Origin: Dryas octopetala
Taxonomy: Eukaryota; Streptophyta; Magnoliopsida; Rosales; Rosaceae
DNA length: 64,000 nucleotides
Assembly (NCBI GenBank): GCA_963921425.1
Contig: OY992840.1
Location: 8,372,501 to 8,436,500, forward strand
Direction: 5' to 3'
Within the stretch, counting starts at the first letter, position 1. Each line of letters begins with the position of its first letter. The notes under the pieces are model-generated. The model searched no databases. It saw only the letters and a list, made by a program, of their open reading frames with translations, and was not told the origin of the DNA. The position numbers and the translations under genes were made by a program. This document shows positions 49,201-60,662 of this stretch, one piece after another.

Positions 49201-51701
49201 TGCTTTCTTCAGTATTTTAAATGAGTTGAAGAGCTTGTCTTTTATTGGTGTGCATTGCTTGGTCAGTTGTTTAAGTGCGGTGGTAAATTATTAAATTTGT
49301 TTCTTTAATAAGTATTATTGTAGGATATATATGAAAAATAGTTGTGGTTTGAGTTTTGGTGTTGTTTTGCTTAAACATATTATCAATTCTTTATCAGTTA
49401 CTGGAAGGCAGATGCTTTTGTTCCTTTCCTCTTATAGTTGTGGTTGGTTGTTTTAAATGTGTTGGTAAATTTTTGGATTTGTTTTCTTAACTATCACTGC
49501 ATGAATTTGTGAAATATAGTTGAGTTTGAGTTTTGTGTTGTTTTGCTCAAACATGTTGGCAATTCTTTATCAGTAATGGGAAGGCAGATGCTCTTATTAA
49601 AAAAAAAAAAAAAGTAATGGGAAGGCAGATGCTTATTTTCCCTTCCTCCCTTTTACTTGGGCTTGTCCATAACCTAACAGATAACAATTTCTCTTTGATA
49701 ACAATTAGTTGTGGTTGGTTGTTTTAAATGTGTTGGTAAATTTTTGGATTTGTTTTTTTAACTATCACTGCACGAATTTGTGAAATATAGTTGAGTTTGA
49801 GTTTTGTGTTGTTTTGCTCAAACATGTTGGCAATTCTTTATCAGTAATGGGAAGGCAGATGCTCTTGTTAAAAAAAAAAAAAAAAAAAAAAAAGTAATGG
49901 GAAGGCAGATGCTTATTTCCCCTTCCTCCCTTTTACTTGGGCTTTTCCATAACCTAACAGATAACAATTTCTCTTTGATGCATTAAATGATAAGGAAAGG
50001 ATCAGAATCATTTTTAAATATACTAACTTCTAAACTAAATCGGCTTATCCACTATTTTCCATTAATCAGGTCTTGTCATTACTGAGAATGAATTCTGCAT
50101 GCTAATTGTTTATCGAAAGAAATAATTCTAGACTCTAATCTGATTTCAGTAAATTATTCTCCTGAATAGCAGTTATGTACAATTTAGCCATCACCTAGTA
50201 TCTTGGATTAGCTGTTGCTTCTGGTTGCTTTTATGAAAATTCAAATTTGGAAAACTGATGGTGAATGGAAGCAGCTTGAGCTTGTATCTATAGTATATGG
50301 GTTAGAAAATCAAATTTTTGGGAGTATGAAAGAACATTTTTGTTATTTGGCTGCATTGAGTTTGATTCATGTCTATGCATGTTGAGCCCATTTGATCATT
50401 AAACAAAATAGATATCGGGATATTGAGTCTAAATATTGTTAAGTGATGATATTTTTGTTATTATAAATACATATAGGCTTAGTTTGTGGAGTAAAACACC
50501 GATGGTTTTCTTATCAATTGAATGGGTAATTTGGTGCAACTCTCACATGGTCCTTGACAGCGTTACTTGCTGAGCTTGTCTTGCGGCATCTAATGGATTA
50601 CTATGGCTGTTTATTTGATTTATATTTTAATAGAATTCTGTTAGTATTTTTCATATATCCTTTTCAATCATGTGCATGAGAACTTGAAATGTATAATATT
50701 AATGGAAAGAAAAAGAAAAAAGGAATATTTCACTATCAAGGTTGGTGTCATGGTTTCATTTTGATTTCAATGTTATTTATATACCTAATTCATTGTTATA
50801 TTGACAATACAGGTGGTAGCGGGTGGAGGTGCAGTTGAGTCTGCATTGTCTGTGTATTTGGAGTACCTTGCTACAACATTAGGATCTCGTGAGCAGTTGG
50901 CAATTGCAGAGTTTGCTGAGGCTTTGTTAATTATACCAAAGGTTCTAAATTTCTCGGCGCATGTTGTATCTCTCTTGTCTTCTGCTATTGCCCTCTGTTC
51001 ATACCGTTGATATTGTGACTTTTATTTGGTGTAGGTGCTAGCTGTCAATGCTGCCAAGGATTCTACCGAGTTAGTTGCAAAACTCCGGGCCTATCACCAC
51101 ACAGCACAAACTAAGGCTGATAAGAAGCATTTGTCTAGGTATTCTGATTACTGTCATGGAAAATTTTGCCTACTTTTCCTTTTTGTTTTTCTGGGAGAAG
51201 AGCTAACATGAGTGGCAGTCTGGATTGGACCAATGGGCTTCTTTTTATTTCCATCCTCCTCTTTGTTTATGTGTCTGTATATTTAATTTTTTATGGCATT
51301 TTGATTATACTTGAAAATAGGCAATAGGCTTAACTTGTATGCCAATATGATAATAATACAACTGAAATTATTCTATACCTTGGATGCATACTTATCTTTT
51401 GCTTGCTCTAAAACTATTGCAGCATGGGCTTAGACTTATTAAAGGGAACCGTCCGTAACAACTTAGAAGCCGGAGTCATTGAGCCTGCAATGAGTAAAGT
51501 GAAGATAATTCAGGTAGAAATCATACAGAATACTAATTCAGTAATTAATTTAGGATTGTCTTGTTTAATAACAGCCTTGTGATGTTTGTTTACCTGAAAT
51601 TTTTTGTTCGACAGTTTGCAACTGAAGCAGCTATAACAATTCTGCGAATTGATGACATGATCAGGCTAGTCAAAGATGAAAGTCAGAATGATCAGGATTA
51701 A
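43219..51701 (+). CDS. CCT1: TCP-1 alpha, CCT chaperonin subunit 1 (17 exons)
   Basis: Subunit of the cytosolic TRiC/CCT group II chaperonin that folds actin and tubulin. Exons: 43219-43291, 43412-43476, 43743-43832, 43933-44019, 44127-44186, 44335-44385, 44823-44918, 45090-45155, 45290-45507, 46040-46136, 47040-47126, 48728-48862, 49074-49178, 50813-50941, 51035-51138, 51423-51513, 51615-51701; 1641 bp, 546 aa. ATP-site motifs are NDGATIL (59-65) and GDGTTSV (90-96); [29 protein letters not shown] and [19 protein letters not shown] also match group II chaperonins. All introns are GT-AG except intron 10, which starts with GC (AAG|GCAAGA). Intron 10 also carries a hairpin MITE, and intron 13 a 271-bp tandem duplication. 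Part of the gene is duplicated downstream. Confidence 0.97.
46137..47039 (+). other. GC-AG intron of CCT1 (intron 10)
   Basis: The exon 10 codons ATG GCA CTC AAG are followed by GCAAGA. The next exon, TAT TTT GTG GAG (YFVEAG), starts after TTATTTCAG. This is the only frame-consistent join, and the family sequence ([18 protein letters not shown]) supports it. The flanking AAG|GCAAG match is strong, as is typical of functional GC donors. Confidence 0.9.
46504..46660. mobile_element. 157-bp hairpin MITE in CCT1 intron 10
   Basis: GCTTGGGTACTCAA...TTTGAG, CATCACCAATCACATGA and TGGGATCCACCA at the left are mirrored by TGGTGGACCCCAT, TCATGTGATTGGTGATG and TTGAGTACCCAAGC at the right. The palindrome is nearly perfect, with arms of about 70 bp and a short AGAGAGAGAAGA loop. 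No clear TSD. Confidence 0.85.
49437..49979 (+). repeat. 271-bp tandem duplication in CCT1 intron 13
   Basis: Copies start at 49437 and 49708 (GTTGTGGTTGGTTGTTTTAAATG) and run through TCTCTTTGAT. They are nearly identical apart from a poly-A length difference (15 versus 23) and a few substitutions. Each copy itself contains GTAATGGGAAGGCAGATGC twice, on either side of the poly-A run. Confidence 0.95.
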
Positions 51702-52870
51702 GGTGCCACTTGACCTTTTCCTTTGCTTTTTGTGTTCAAAGTAGAAGGTGTGGGAAGTGAATCTGTTCCAAAGAGGACTTTATGGTTTCATATTTGTTCC
51801 CTGCAAATCTGCAATGAAGAGGATTTTGTTCATGTTGTTTTGTTTAGGAATTGGTTACATACATTTCTTTTCAGTAATATGGTTTTCTAAAGGCTGTTAG
51901 ATTAGGTGTGAGATGAGAAGGAGTTTATTAACCGATGATGGTTTCCCTCTTTTCACTCAAGCTGGATATGTTTTGTATGATTGACGACTACATGTTTGTA
52001 ATGGCTATTTGGGGAACAGAATATGAAACCTTTTATTGTAGTGAAATTAGCGTGGTCCCTGGCCACATTTTCTTACGTTTTCTTATTAAAAGATTTTGGT
52101 CAACAAAAGCTTTGATGAATATTTTTTTTTCTGTTGCTAATATCTTGAGAATTGAATCAGGGTTGAATTGTGATGGTCTAATATACTTTTAAATATATAT
52201 CCTGATAAAAATATAATAAATAGATATATTAGTTTGTTTATTTTATATAAAATACAAAATTTGAATTTATAATGTAAAATGAGTATGATGCATCTTTTTT
52301 ATTTTGTAATAAAAAAAAACAATGAAATTACAGCTAGAGTTTTAAATCAATGCAATAGACATACAAGGCTAACTGCTCTCTTAGCTACAAGTGAACCGTT
52401 ATGGAATTTATGGTCTCATTGTTTGGGAAATTTAGCAACAAATGCTTAGATTTTCCGTGTGCCCTTGTTCTTGCAATGGGATTTTGGGTGGGTTTGTCAT
52501 TCCATTTCTTTATGGGGTACTTTTGGAAGGAAACTTCCTGATTCATATGATTATACTGGTGGTAAAAAAGGTAAAATGCAGCAGCAATGCAAGAGGATTC
52601 AACAAAATTTTGGCTTCAACATTTCAATATATAATGCCTTGGACATCGCCTATGTGGGAAAGAAAAATTGGAAATTTTATAATGCAGTGTGATGGAAGGA
52701 TAGATCAAACATTCAAGACAGAGTCAAAGACAACCTAACAGCTACACACATAACACCTCATACCTCATGCCCACAATTCATTATAGATATTTCGATATTG
52801 GCCTTGAATGCCCTAAGACAACCTAACAGCTACACACATAAAGTAGAAGCATAAACATTGATTTAAATAA
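51702..52870. other. CCT1 3' flank, convergent with receptor-like protein gene
   Basis: CCT1 3' UTR (about 51702-52150) then AT-rich DNA. CAACCTAACAGCTACACACATAA occurs twice (52732-52754 and 52818-52840, imperfectly extended), and this segment reappears at 58403-58506. No gene in between. Confidence 0.6.
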
Positions 52871-54925
52871 CTAGGTTCTGTGTCCCCTCCTTCTCCTTGT
52901 GCCTCTTGGCTGCCTCCTCCTGCTAAATGTCTTTACAAACCATGCATGTTTCTTGGTTGTGAAAATGTTCCCAGTAACCACTCGAACTACTAGCCCACTA
53001 ACAACTCCTGGAACAACCACGTACCAATCTAATTCAAATTGAAACCCAGAGTCTTGATCTTCACCAAAGAGTGGAGGCAGTGGCGTTGAGGTATCAGAAT
53101 CTTCACATTTCTTTGATAGAAGTTCACCACACAAACCCGAGTTTCCTTGGTATGAATCGTCTTGGAACGTATCAAATTGTTGCCCATGTGGGATAGGACC
53201 CCAAAGATGGTTATGGGATACATTAAAATACGCAAGGAAATTGAGTTGCGCTAAAGTACTGGGGATCTTACCTGAGAGCTGGTTTTGGGAGAGATCCAAC
53301 GATTCAAGAACAGTTAAGTTCCCAAAAGATGAGGGGATGGGACCAGTGAGAGTGTTTTTGGAAAGGTTAAGCAAATGAAGGCCTCTTAGATTCCCAATGG
53401 CACCTGCTGGAATCTCTCCTTCAAATCTGTTACTTGAGAGATCTATGAAACTGAGATGATAAGGAGTCTTCAAATATTTCAACTCAACACCTTTGCAGGA
53501 AAGTATCATCGAGTAATCATAATGGTACAACAAATTTAGGTAGACCAAAGTGTCCTGGAAATATATTTGCTCAACTTCATCAGCAGATTTCATGCAATTC
53601 CAGTTCTCCAAGTAGTTAGAGGGCAACATACTTGAAAAGTCATTGTTGGATAAATCAATGATGCACAACTTGGGGAACTCATGGTTAGTTGCAGGCTTCC
53701 CAACCATGCCATGAAATTCATTAGATCGCAAAATGAGAATCCTTAGTACTGGAAGTGCCCCTAACCAAGATGGGAAGATGTCACTGATCTGATTGTTTCC
53801 AAAATTAAGAAACTCTAACTGAGTGCAATTGGCCATTGTTCTTGGTAGCTTCCCCTGCAACCGATTGTAGCTTAAATCAACCATTTTCAAACTATTTCCA
53901 TCTGGACATATTGGAGGAATGTCACCGTGAAACAAATTGTTCCGCAGTTTCAATATTTCAAAACCACTGAAGTTCCCAAAACAGTGTGGAAGCATGCCAC
54001 TCAGCTTGTTGTTGGACAAATCAAGAAGTTTTAGGTGATTGAAGTTGCAGAACGATGGTGGAATTTCTCCAGTATAATCATTGTTTGGAACGGAATAAAA
54101 TTTAATTGATGGCGCTGGAATTGGCAGTGATCCTTGAAACCTGTTAGACCCGAGCTCTAGATGGACTAGATTCTGCCATGGAAGAATGAGTACTGGACCA
54201 TCATTTTCCTCAAATCCTGTTAAAAAGTTGTGAGTGAGGTTGAGGAACAACAAAGTTTCTCTTGTTGAGTTCCACACCCATTTTGGAATTTTTCCATGAA
54301 TGTTGTTGTCAGATAGGTCCAGCTGGCTCAGCTTACTATTATTTTTTAAGAACTCTGGAAAAACTTTCAAGTTGCATGAACCCAACTCTAGAATTTCAAA
54401 CTTTGGGGCAGTAGCAGCACTCAAACTGGTTTTCGGATGCAGAGACAACTTGTTGAACGATAATCGGAGTGTCGTTAACTTTTCGAGCTTGGAAAACTTA
54501 TCTAACTCAACTAATCCACTCAGGTTATTTGAGCGTAGGTCAAGATACTCAAGATCTTTAAGTTGGAAAAGTGAGCTAGGAATTGGTCCATTCAAATTGT
54601 TAGACTGGAACTTTAGATTGGTTAACTGGGTCGACTTCATAAAAAACCAAGATGGGATTTGGCCAGTTATTTGATTATAGCCCAAGCTTAACAATGAAAG
54701 TTGAGTCAGGTTGGCCACAAAACTTGGAAATATTTTTGAGTCAGTTATTTGATTATAGTCAAACACAAACATAATATTTTTTTGTTGATTTATTTGAAGG
54801 TTGATGTTCTTGCCAGTATAATGACCAAGTTGAAGTTGGAAAATTAATGCTTGAGGTGTCTTCACATCCACGTAATATATGGTCAAGTTGCGTGCCCTTA
54901 CTCCTACCTCCCAGTATAATGACAT
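52871..54925 (-). pseudogene. 5'-truncated Cf-type LRR receptor-like protein
   Basis: Related to plasma-membrane receptor-like proteins (Cf-9/RLP12 type) that lack a kinase. The open frame is 684 aa, against about 900-1000 for the family. It holds some 20 leucine-rich repeats (LxxLxLSxNxLxGxIP), the usual island near residues 440-475 (CKGVELKYLKTPYHLSFIDLSSN), the conserved end GNSGLCGELLSKKCED, an acidic spacer, a transmembrane helix (about 634-654, with a GVVSG motif of the GxxxG kind) and a basic tail rich in Arg. It has no signal peptide or LRRNT domain. The frame instead begins in unrelated repeat-derived sequence (MSLYWEVGVRARN), at one unit of a tandem repeat that extends upstream (54815-55070). 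It is most likely a 5'-truncated pseudogene. A missing upstream exon is possible but none was seen. The C-terminal half is well preserved, so the loss may be recent. Confidence 0.8.
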
Positions 54926-55070
54926 TTCCTAGCTAGTTGAAGTTGGAAAATTAATGTTTGAGGTGCCCTCACATCCAGGTAATCTATGATCAAGTTGCGT
55001 GCCTTACTCCTCCCAGTATAATGACATTTCCTAGTTGAAGTTGGAAAATTAATGCTTGAAGTGGTACCTT
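54815..55070 (-). repeat. About 100-bp tandem repeats at the RLP 5' break
   Basis: Units starting GTTGAAGTTGGAAAATTAATG lie at 54829, 54936 and 55034 (periods 107 and 98). Each full unit contains TCAAGTTGCGTGCC and CAGTATAATGACATTTCCTAG. The start of the RLP open frame lies within the first unit. Confidence 0.9.
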
Positions 55071-56291
55071 ATGCAAGAAGGATTAATTAGAGCCCTAGAC
55101 CAGTCGACCATCTCTCTCTATTCATTCTACTCTATGAAAATTTTTGGATATAACCGATATACCGTCATGTGGTGTAACCAATCTAACGTGTAAAGATATT
55201 GTTGAACGACATGTTTATATTTATATGGTATAATATAAATAACATTCACTCATATTATAACACATAGCTAAGGCTAGGGGGAAAACCTACAATTTATTTA
55301 TTTAGTTTGTTAATTTGATTCTAATTTGGGTCTTCAATGATTTTTTTTTTTTTTTTTTATGTGGTTAATTTAATTTAATATATAGTTTTTTTCTTTGATT
55401 TAATTGATGACTATTTGATGAAATTCATAGGTTCAATCATGTTTTTAATAATTTGGATAACTTTTAGATTGAAATAATTTTGATGAATATTGTTTCTTCA
55501 GAGTTTTTCGCCTAAGGGTACAAGTTATGCTTGGAATTATCTTAAAGGAAATTTAAAAGAGCTTTTTATGATTTCTTGACCTCCGAATTATACTGTTATG
55601 CGACACCTGCACTTGGTTTAGCAAGCATTTGGTGACGTGCAATACATGTGGCCACTCGACTTTAAACATGTGGTGAACCTGCTCTGACACTATGAAGGAA
55701 ATTAGAACATTTAACCCAAAATCAATTAGCAATAGAAGGAGAGTCCAAAGACCCTTATAAGTACTTACAAATACTATAATTTTTCAATGTGGAACAACAT
55801 ACTCCACATTCTCATAGTGGAAATTATTTTGTAGGCTCCAATCCAAAGAAAACTTATGCAAATATGTTAAGTTTTCAATTAAAACAAAGGTTTTTTTTGC
55901 ACTAATATTACCCATACTATAAGGGGTGAGCACAATACCGTATTTGTGCACACGGTTGGGGTCGGTTTAGTTACCGAATAGCCAGGCCCAAACCGACTAT
56001 CGACCGATCATGGTCGGAATGGGCAAACTTCTTACCGCCATCGACATCGATATTGTCGGTTACTGACTGCTTCGGTTTCAGTAGTTGTCAGTCGGTTTCG
56101 TCGCATGCACAAACTCCTCTTCGCCAAGAGACTCTCTTTCTCTTGCTCGCGCATGCATGCACAGTCGGTGGCGACTCCACCTTCGCCGGCCTCCATTTAC
56201 AACACACAGCAGCCCCTAGAAGAGGAGAAGAAGAAGAAGAAGAAGAAGAAGAAGAGATGGTGGATGTTATGGGATGGTGGTTCCTGGTGGT
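55071..56291. other. Gap: repeat flank and hAT-like terminal sequence
   Basis: No gene. 55630-55890 is a dispersed repeat also found at 59440-59700. 55925-56090 is rich in CGGTTT/ACCGA motifs after AGGGGTGAGCAC, like degenerate hAT termini. A (GAA)n tract lies at 56223-56255. Frames across it are not supported. Confidence 0.5.
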
Positions 56292-58403
56292 TCATATATG
56301 GTCTAATTTTTTCTCAATAAAATATTTTCAGGTTTCCTTGGTCCTCAGAGGTGCAAATGACTATATGCTTGATGAGATGGAGAGAGCTCTTCATGATACT
56401 TTATCTATTGTCAAGAGGACCCTACAATCGAACACGCTAAATTTTGGCACTTCCTTATTGCTTTCTTAAGTATTTTAAATGAGTTGATGAGCTTGTCTTG
56501 TAAATGGTGTGCATTGCTTGGTCAGTTGTTTAAGTGTGGTGGTAAATTATTAAATTTGTTTCTTTAATAAGTATTATTGTAGGAAATACTTGAAAAATAG
56601 TTGTGGTTTGAGTTTTGGTGTTGTTTTTCTTAAACATATTGTCAATTCTTTATCAGTTACTGGAAGGCAGATGCGTTTGTTCCTTTCCTCTTATAGTTGT
56701 GCTTGGTTGTTTTAAATGTGTTGATAAATTTTTGGATTTGTTTTCTTAATTATCACTGCACGAATTTGTGAAATATAGTTGAGTTTGAGTTTTGTGTTGT
56801 TTTGCTCAAACATGTTGGCAATTCTTTATCAGTAATGGGAAGGCAGATGCTCTAACTAAAAAAAAAAGTAATGGTAGCCTAAGATGCTTATTTTCCCTTG
56901 TTGGATTTGATTCTAAGCTTACAAGTAATCTCACACACACAGTGAATGAAAGATACAAGATAAGCACAACAAGCACAAGAGAAGAGAAAAAAATGCAGAG
57001 AGAGTTGAGAGAGAGTATTTTCTGGTGTAGTGAAAAATCAGTAAATTTGACCTCACCTTCTCATGATATTTATCAAGTTACATAAAGTACCTTAACACAC
57101 AAATATCTTGTGAAAGTGATCTCAGCCATCTAAGTGTGCTTGAGTGTCCAACCATCCAAAATATAAGTCTTAACAACTAAGAAATAGCATAAACCAAAAA
57201 TGCAGTAAAATTCTGTCCATTAAAGCTCGAGCTTCGTTCAGCATAGATTTTAGGAGCTTGAGCTTTATTCACCAGAAACATGTCTTGGACACTGTTTGAC
57301 AGAGACATTAATTTCATCACTCCCCCTTAATGTCTAACTGTTGAACACCTAAGAGTTCTAAACTAAATCGTCTTATCCACTATTTGCCATTAATCAGTTC
57401 TTTTGTCATTACTGAGGAATGAATTCTGCATGCTAATTATTTATCAAAAGAAATAATTCTAGACTCTAATCTGATTTCAGTAAATTATTCTCCTGAATAG
57501 AAGTCATGTACAATTTAGTCATCACCTAGTATCTTGGATTAGCTTTTGCTTCTGGTTGCTTTTATGAAAATTCAAATTTGGAAAACTGATGGTGAAGGGA
57601 AGCAGCTTGAGCTTGTATCTATAGTATATGGGTTAGAAAATCAAATTTTTGGGAGTATGAAAGAACATTTTTGTTATCTTTCTGGCTGCATTGAGTTTGC
57701 ATGATTCATGTATGTGCATGTTGAGCCCATTTGATCATTAGGGTCTAAATATTGATATCTTTGTTATTATAAATACATATAGGCTTAGTTTGTGGAGTAA
57801 AACACCGATGGTTTTCTTATCAATTGAATGGTTGATTTGGTGCAACTCTCACATGGTCCTTGACAGCGTTACTTTGCTGAGCTTGTATTGCGGCATCTAA
57901 TGGATTACTATGGCTGTTTATTTGATTTGTTTTAATAGAATTCTGTTAGTATTTTTCATATATCCTTTTCAATCATGTGCATGAGAACTTGAATTGTATA
58001 ATATTAATGGAAAGAAAAAGAAAAAATATATATATTTCACTACCAAGGTTGGTGTCATGGTTTCATTTTGATTTCAATGTTATTTGTATGCCTAATTCAT
58101 TGTTATATTGACAATACAGACAGTACCTTGCTAGTTGCTACAACATTAGGATCTCGTGAGCAGTTGGCAATTGCAGAGTTTGCTGAGGCTTTGGTTCTAA
58201 ATTTCTCGATGCATGTTGTATCTCCCTTGTCTTCTGCTATTGTCCTCTGTTCTAACTTCTTTTTTATTTCCATCCTCCTCTTTGTTTATGTGTCTGTATA
58301 TTTAAATTTTTATGGCATTCTGATTATACTTGCACAGAAGCAATAGGCTTAACTTGTATGACAATATGATAATAATATTCTATACCTTGGATGCATACTT
58401 ATT
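56292..58403 (+). pseudogene. Partial duplicate of CCT1 (exons 13-14 region)
   Basis: Copy of 49034-51395 of the CCT1 gene on the same strand, mostly introns. The exon 13 copy lies at 56332-56436 ([22 protein letters not shown]), with a few substitutions, and its donor GT is changed to CT. Exon 14 is reduced: its first half ([17 protein letters not shown]) is gone, with remnants near 58123-58193 ([18 protein letters not shown]). Exon 15 and its surroundings are deleted. A 422-bp LTR-like segment replaces about 100 bp of intron 13. It has no start, no full exon set and broken splice sites, so it is a non-functional fragment. Confidence 0.93.
56898..57328 (-). mobile_element. Copia-like solo or terminal LTR remnant
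   Basis: On the minus strand a polypurine tract (AAGGGGGAG, 57328-57320) is followed by sequence running from TGATGAAATT to CAAATCCAACA (57319-56898), giving a TG...CA LTR-like unit of about 422 bp. The internal text before the tract (GTTCAACAGTTAGACATT) resembles copia elements. Fossil remnant without coding capacity, inserted within the CCT1 duplicate. Confidence 0.5.
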
Positions 58404-58510
58404 ACGATATTACGATATTGGCCCACAATTCATTATAGATATTACGATATTGGCCTTGAAGGCCCAAAGACAACCTAACAGCTACACACATAAAGTAGAA
58501 GCATAAATTA
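58403..58510 (+). repeat. Copy of the RLP 3'-flank segment joined to the CCT1 duplicate
   Basis: CCCACAATTCATTATAGATAT...CGATATTGGCCTTGAA...CAACCTAACAGCTACACACATAAAGTAGAAGCATAAA matches 52770-52857, in the same orientation. It directly follows the end of the CCT1 copy, so the join deletes what corresponds to about 51395-52770. Confidence 0.9.
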
Positions 58511-59429
58511 CATGGCCCATGAGCAGCAATTGCTCCTCTCGCCTCCTTCTTGCGTTGTCAATCTAGACTAATGTCAATCTAGATTTGTCCCATTGAGACT
58601 TTAAATCTTGATCGAACCAAATTATAAGCCATTGATCATCATCATAAACATTTACAATACTCTTGCCATGCAAACCATTACAAGTGAGATTTAGGTATTA
58701 CATTAAAGTATTGGAAAGCCAACCCCTTTAGAAAATTCAGTCCATTCTCAATTCTTTTAGATAATTAATTTATTCCCTTTTAGAAACCGATTGACTTATT
58801 CAAACATATATCCTCAAATTTGCAAACTAATTAATAAGAATGCATTGCCATTGACTCCAAGTCTAGCTGTTAAGGCCAACTAAGCTTTGTCCCACGAAGC
58901 TAGGCTTTAAGCCTTGAATCAGATTATAAGGCAATTCATCATTACTACAAACATTCTAGTCAAGTTAACCATAGAGTCTTCAGTCTTGCAAAGCCAATCC
59001 TCTTAGGAAATTTCCATTCTTAAAACTTATTTTTGGGTGCACAAAAATTAGATCATGCCATTTTAATTTTAATTTTTGATGGAAACACCCGTTTTCCTAT
59101 ACTATCTTGAGAAACTTTAAGCCATTCATAAAGTTTAGCAAAAATTAGTTAGATTTTACACAGAATTTTTTTTGGAGTTGAAATTACACATAATTTCAAT
59201 CATATTTGTGCACACATTTGTGTTTTATTACACTTGCTTTTCTTTTTAACTTAGATTTACTCACCCTGACCATCTATGTGGATGAAGCAAATTGGAATAA
59301 GAGGAGAGGCCTAGGACCCTTATAAGAACTTACAAAGACTATACTCTTTCAATGTGGGATAATGCACTCCACATTTTCACACGCTCCGCATGTGTGGCGT
59401 CACTTAAGCTAAACATGTGGACCATTCAT

Positions 59430-59700
59430 ATTAGGTGATGTGGAGCATATGTGGCCAGTCGACCTAAGACATGTGGTGAACCTACTCTGACATTATAAAG
59501 GAAATTGGAGCATTTAATCCAAAATCAATTGACAATAGAATGAGAGTCCCAAGACCCTTATAAGTACTTAAAAAAAATTTATTTTTTTAATGTGCAACAA
59601 CACACTCAACATTCTCATAGTGGAAAGAAAACTCATTGTGTTCGTAGGCTCCAATCCAAACAAAATTTATGCAAATATGTCAACTTTGCAGTTAAAACAA
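59430..59700 (+). repeat. Dispersed repeat, second copy at 55630-55890
   Basis: Both contain TGGTGAACCT, CTCTGACA, AATCAATT, AGACCCTTATAAGTACTTA, CATTCTCATAGTGGAAA and GTAGGCTCCAATCCAAA. A third, partial relative is at 59310-59420 (GACCCTTATAAGAACTTACAA, CAATGTGGGATAATGCACTCC). Confidence 0.85.
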
Positions 59701-60213
59701 TTAATGAAAGAAGAATAATTACAGAGCAGGATGAAGTTGATGAAGACCCGATGACTCATGAACAATTAACCCCTAGCTTGTTTCTAAGAAATCAGCCTAA
59801 TCCCTTTAATCTAGCTACGATCAAGAAATTCTCAACAATTAAGCTACGTTTTCTTACTGGTAATAGTAGAAACAAGCTTGAAATAATAGATATTTTGATG
59901 AAGCAATCCAAGGCTTAAAAGAAATGTTTGAGAGATCTATTGTTCTTGATTCAAGCATCTTAATTTTGGCATTTATTTCCACACACCTCATGCCTCAAAG
60001 TTTTTGATAGGACATGTAGAAAAATATGTGAATACAGAGTCAAGCTTATCAGTATGCCCACAAATCACAATTTATGAAGGTGTCATGATTGTGAAGTTGT
60101 GGTCTATGGAATTATGGAAAGTTGTAAAATAATATTGTATAAGCAAAGCCTTTATGTATTCGACCAAAAAAAAAAAAAAGCCTTTATGTATGACCAAAAC
60201 TCATGCTGATTTT

Positions 60214-60370
60214 TAGGGGTGGGCATAATAACCGACGCACCGAAAAACCGAACCAAACCCACCGTAAAAAAACCGAAAAAAAACCGAGTTGACCGAAAAG
60301 TCAACACCGTAAGAAAAAACCGAACCAAACCGTATATGGACGGTTTCGGTTTCGGTTTTATGCCCATTTA
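60214..60370. mobile_element. hAT-like terminal sequence, partly palindromic
   Basis: TAGGGGTGGGCATAATAACCG at the left is mirrored by CGGTTTTATGCCCATTTA. ACCGAA/TTCGGT motifs fill the segment. It resembles the end of a non-autonomous hAT element. Full limits were not found. Confidence 0.5.
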
Positions 60371-60662
60371 ACCCGAACCAAACCAAACCAAACCGAGTAA
60401 TTTTTAAAAAATATAATTATATATTTTTATACACGTTTTATACATTTTTGTTCACATTTTCTACATTTTTATCCACATTTTTTACACATTTTATACATTT
60501 TTATTTTAGACCCTAAAATATATTTTATATAACCCTATGAGTTTAATATTATATATATAATAATGTTTTGGTATATAATTTTAGTTATATCTTATATAAT
60601 AAAATTAGTGTATTCTATTTCTATACTATAGTCTATAGTCTATATAATAATGTTTTATGCAT

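Noticed and set aside
49533-57085. Repeated short frame starting [12 protein letters not shown] at 49533, 49804 and 56792
   Set aside because: It lies in duplicated CCT1 intron 13 sequence; its repetition reflects DNA duplication, not a protein family.
59592-59918. Plus-strand frame of 108 codons
   Set aside because: It starts in a dispersed repeat and has no recognisable domain.
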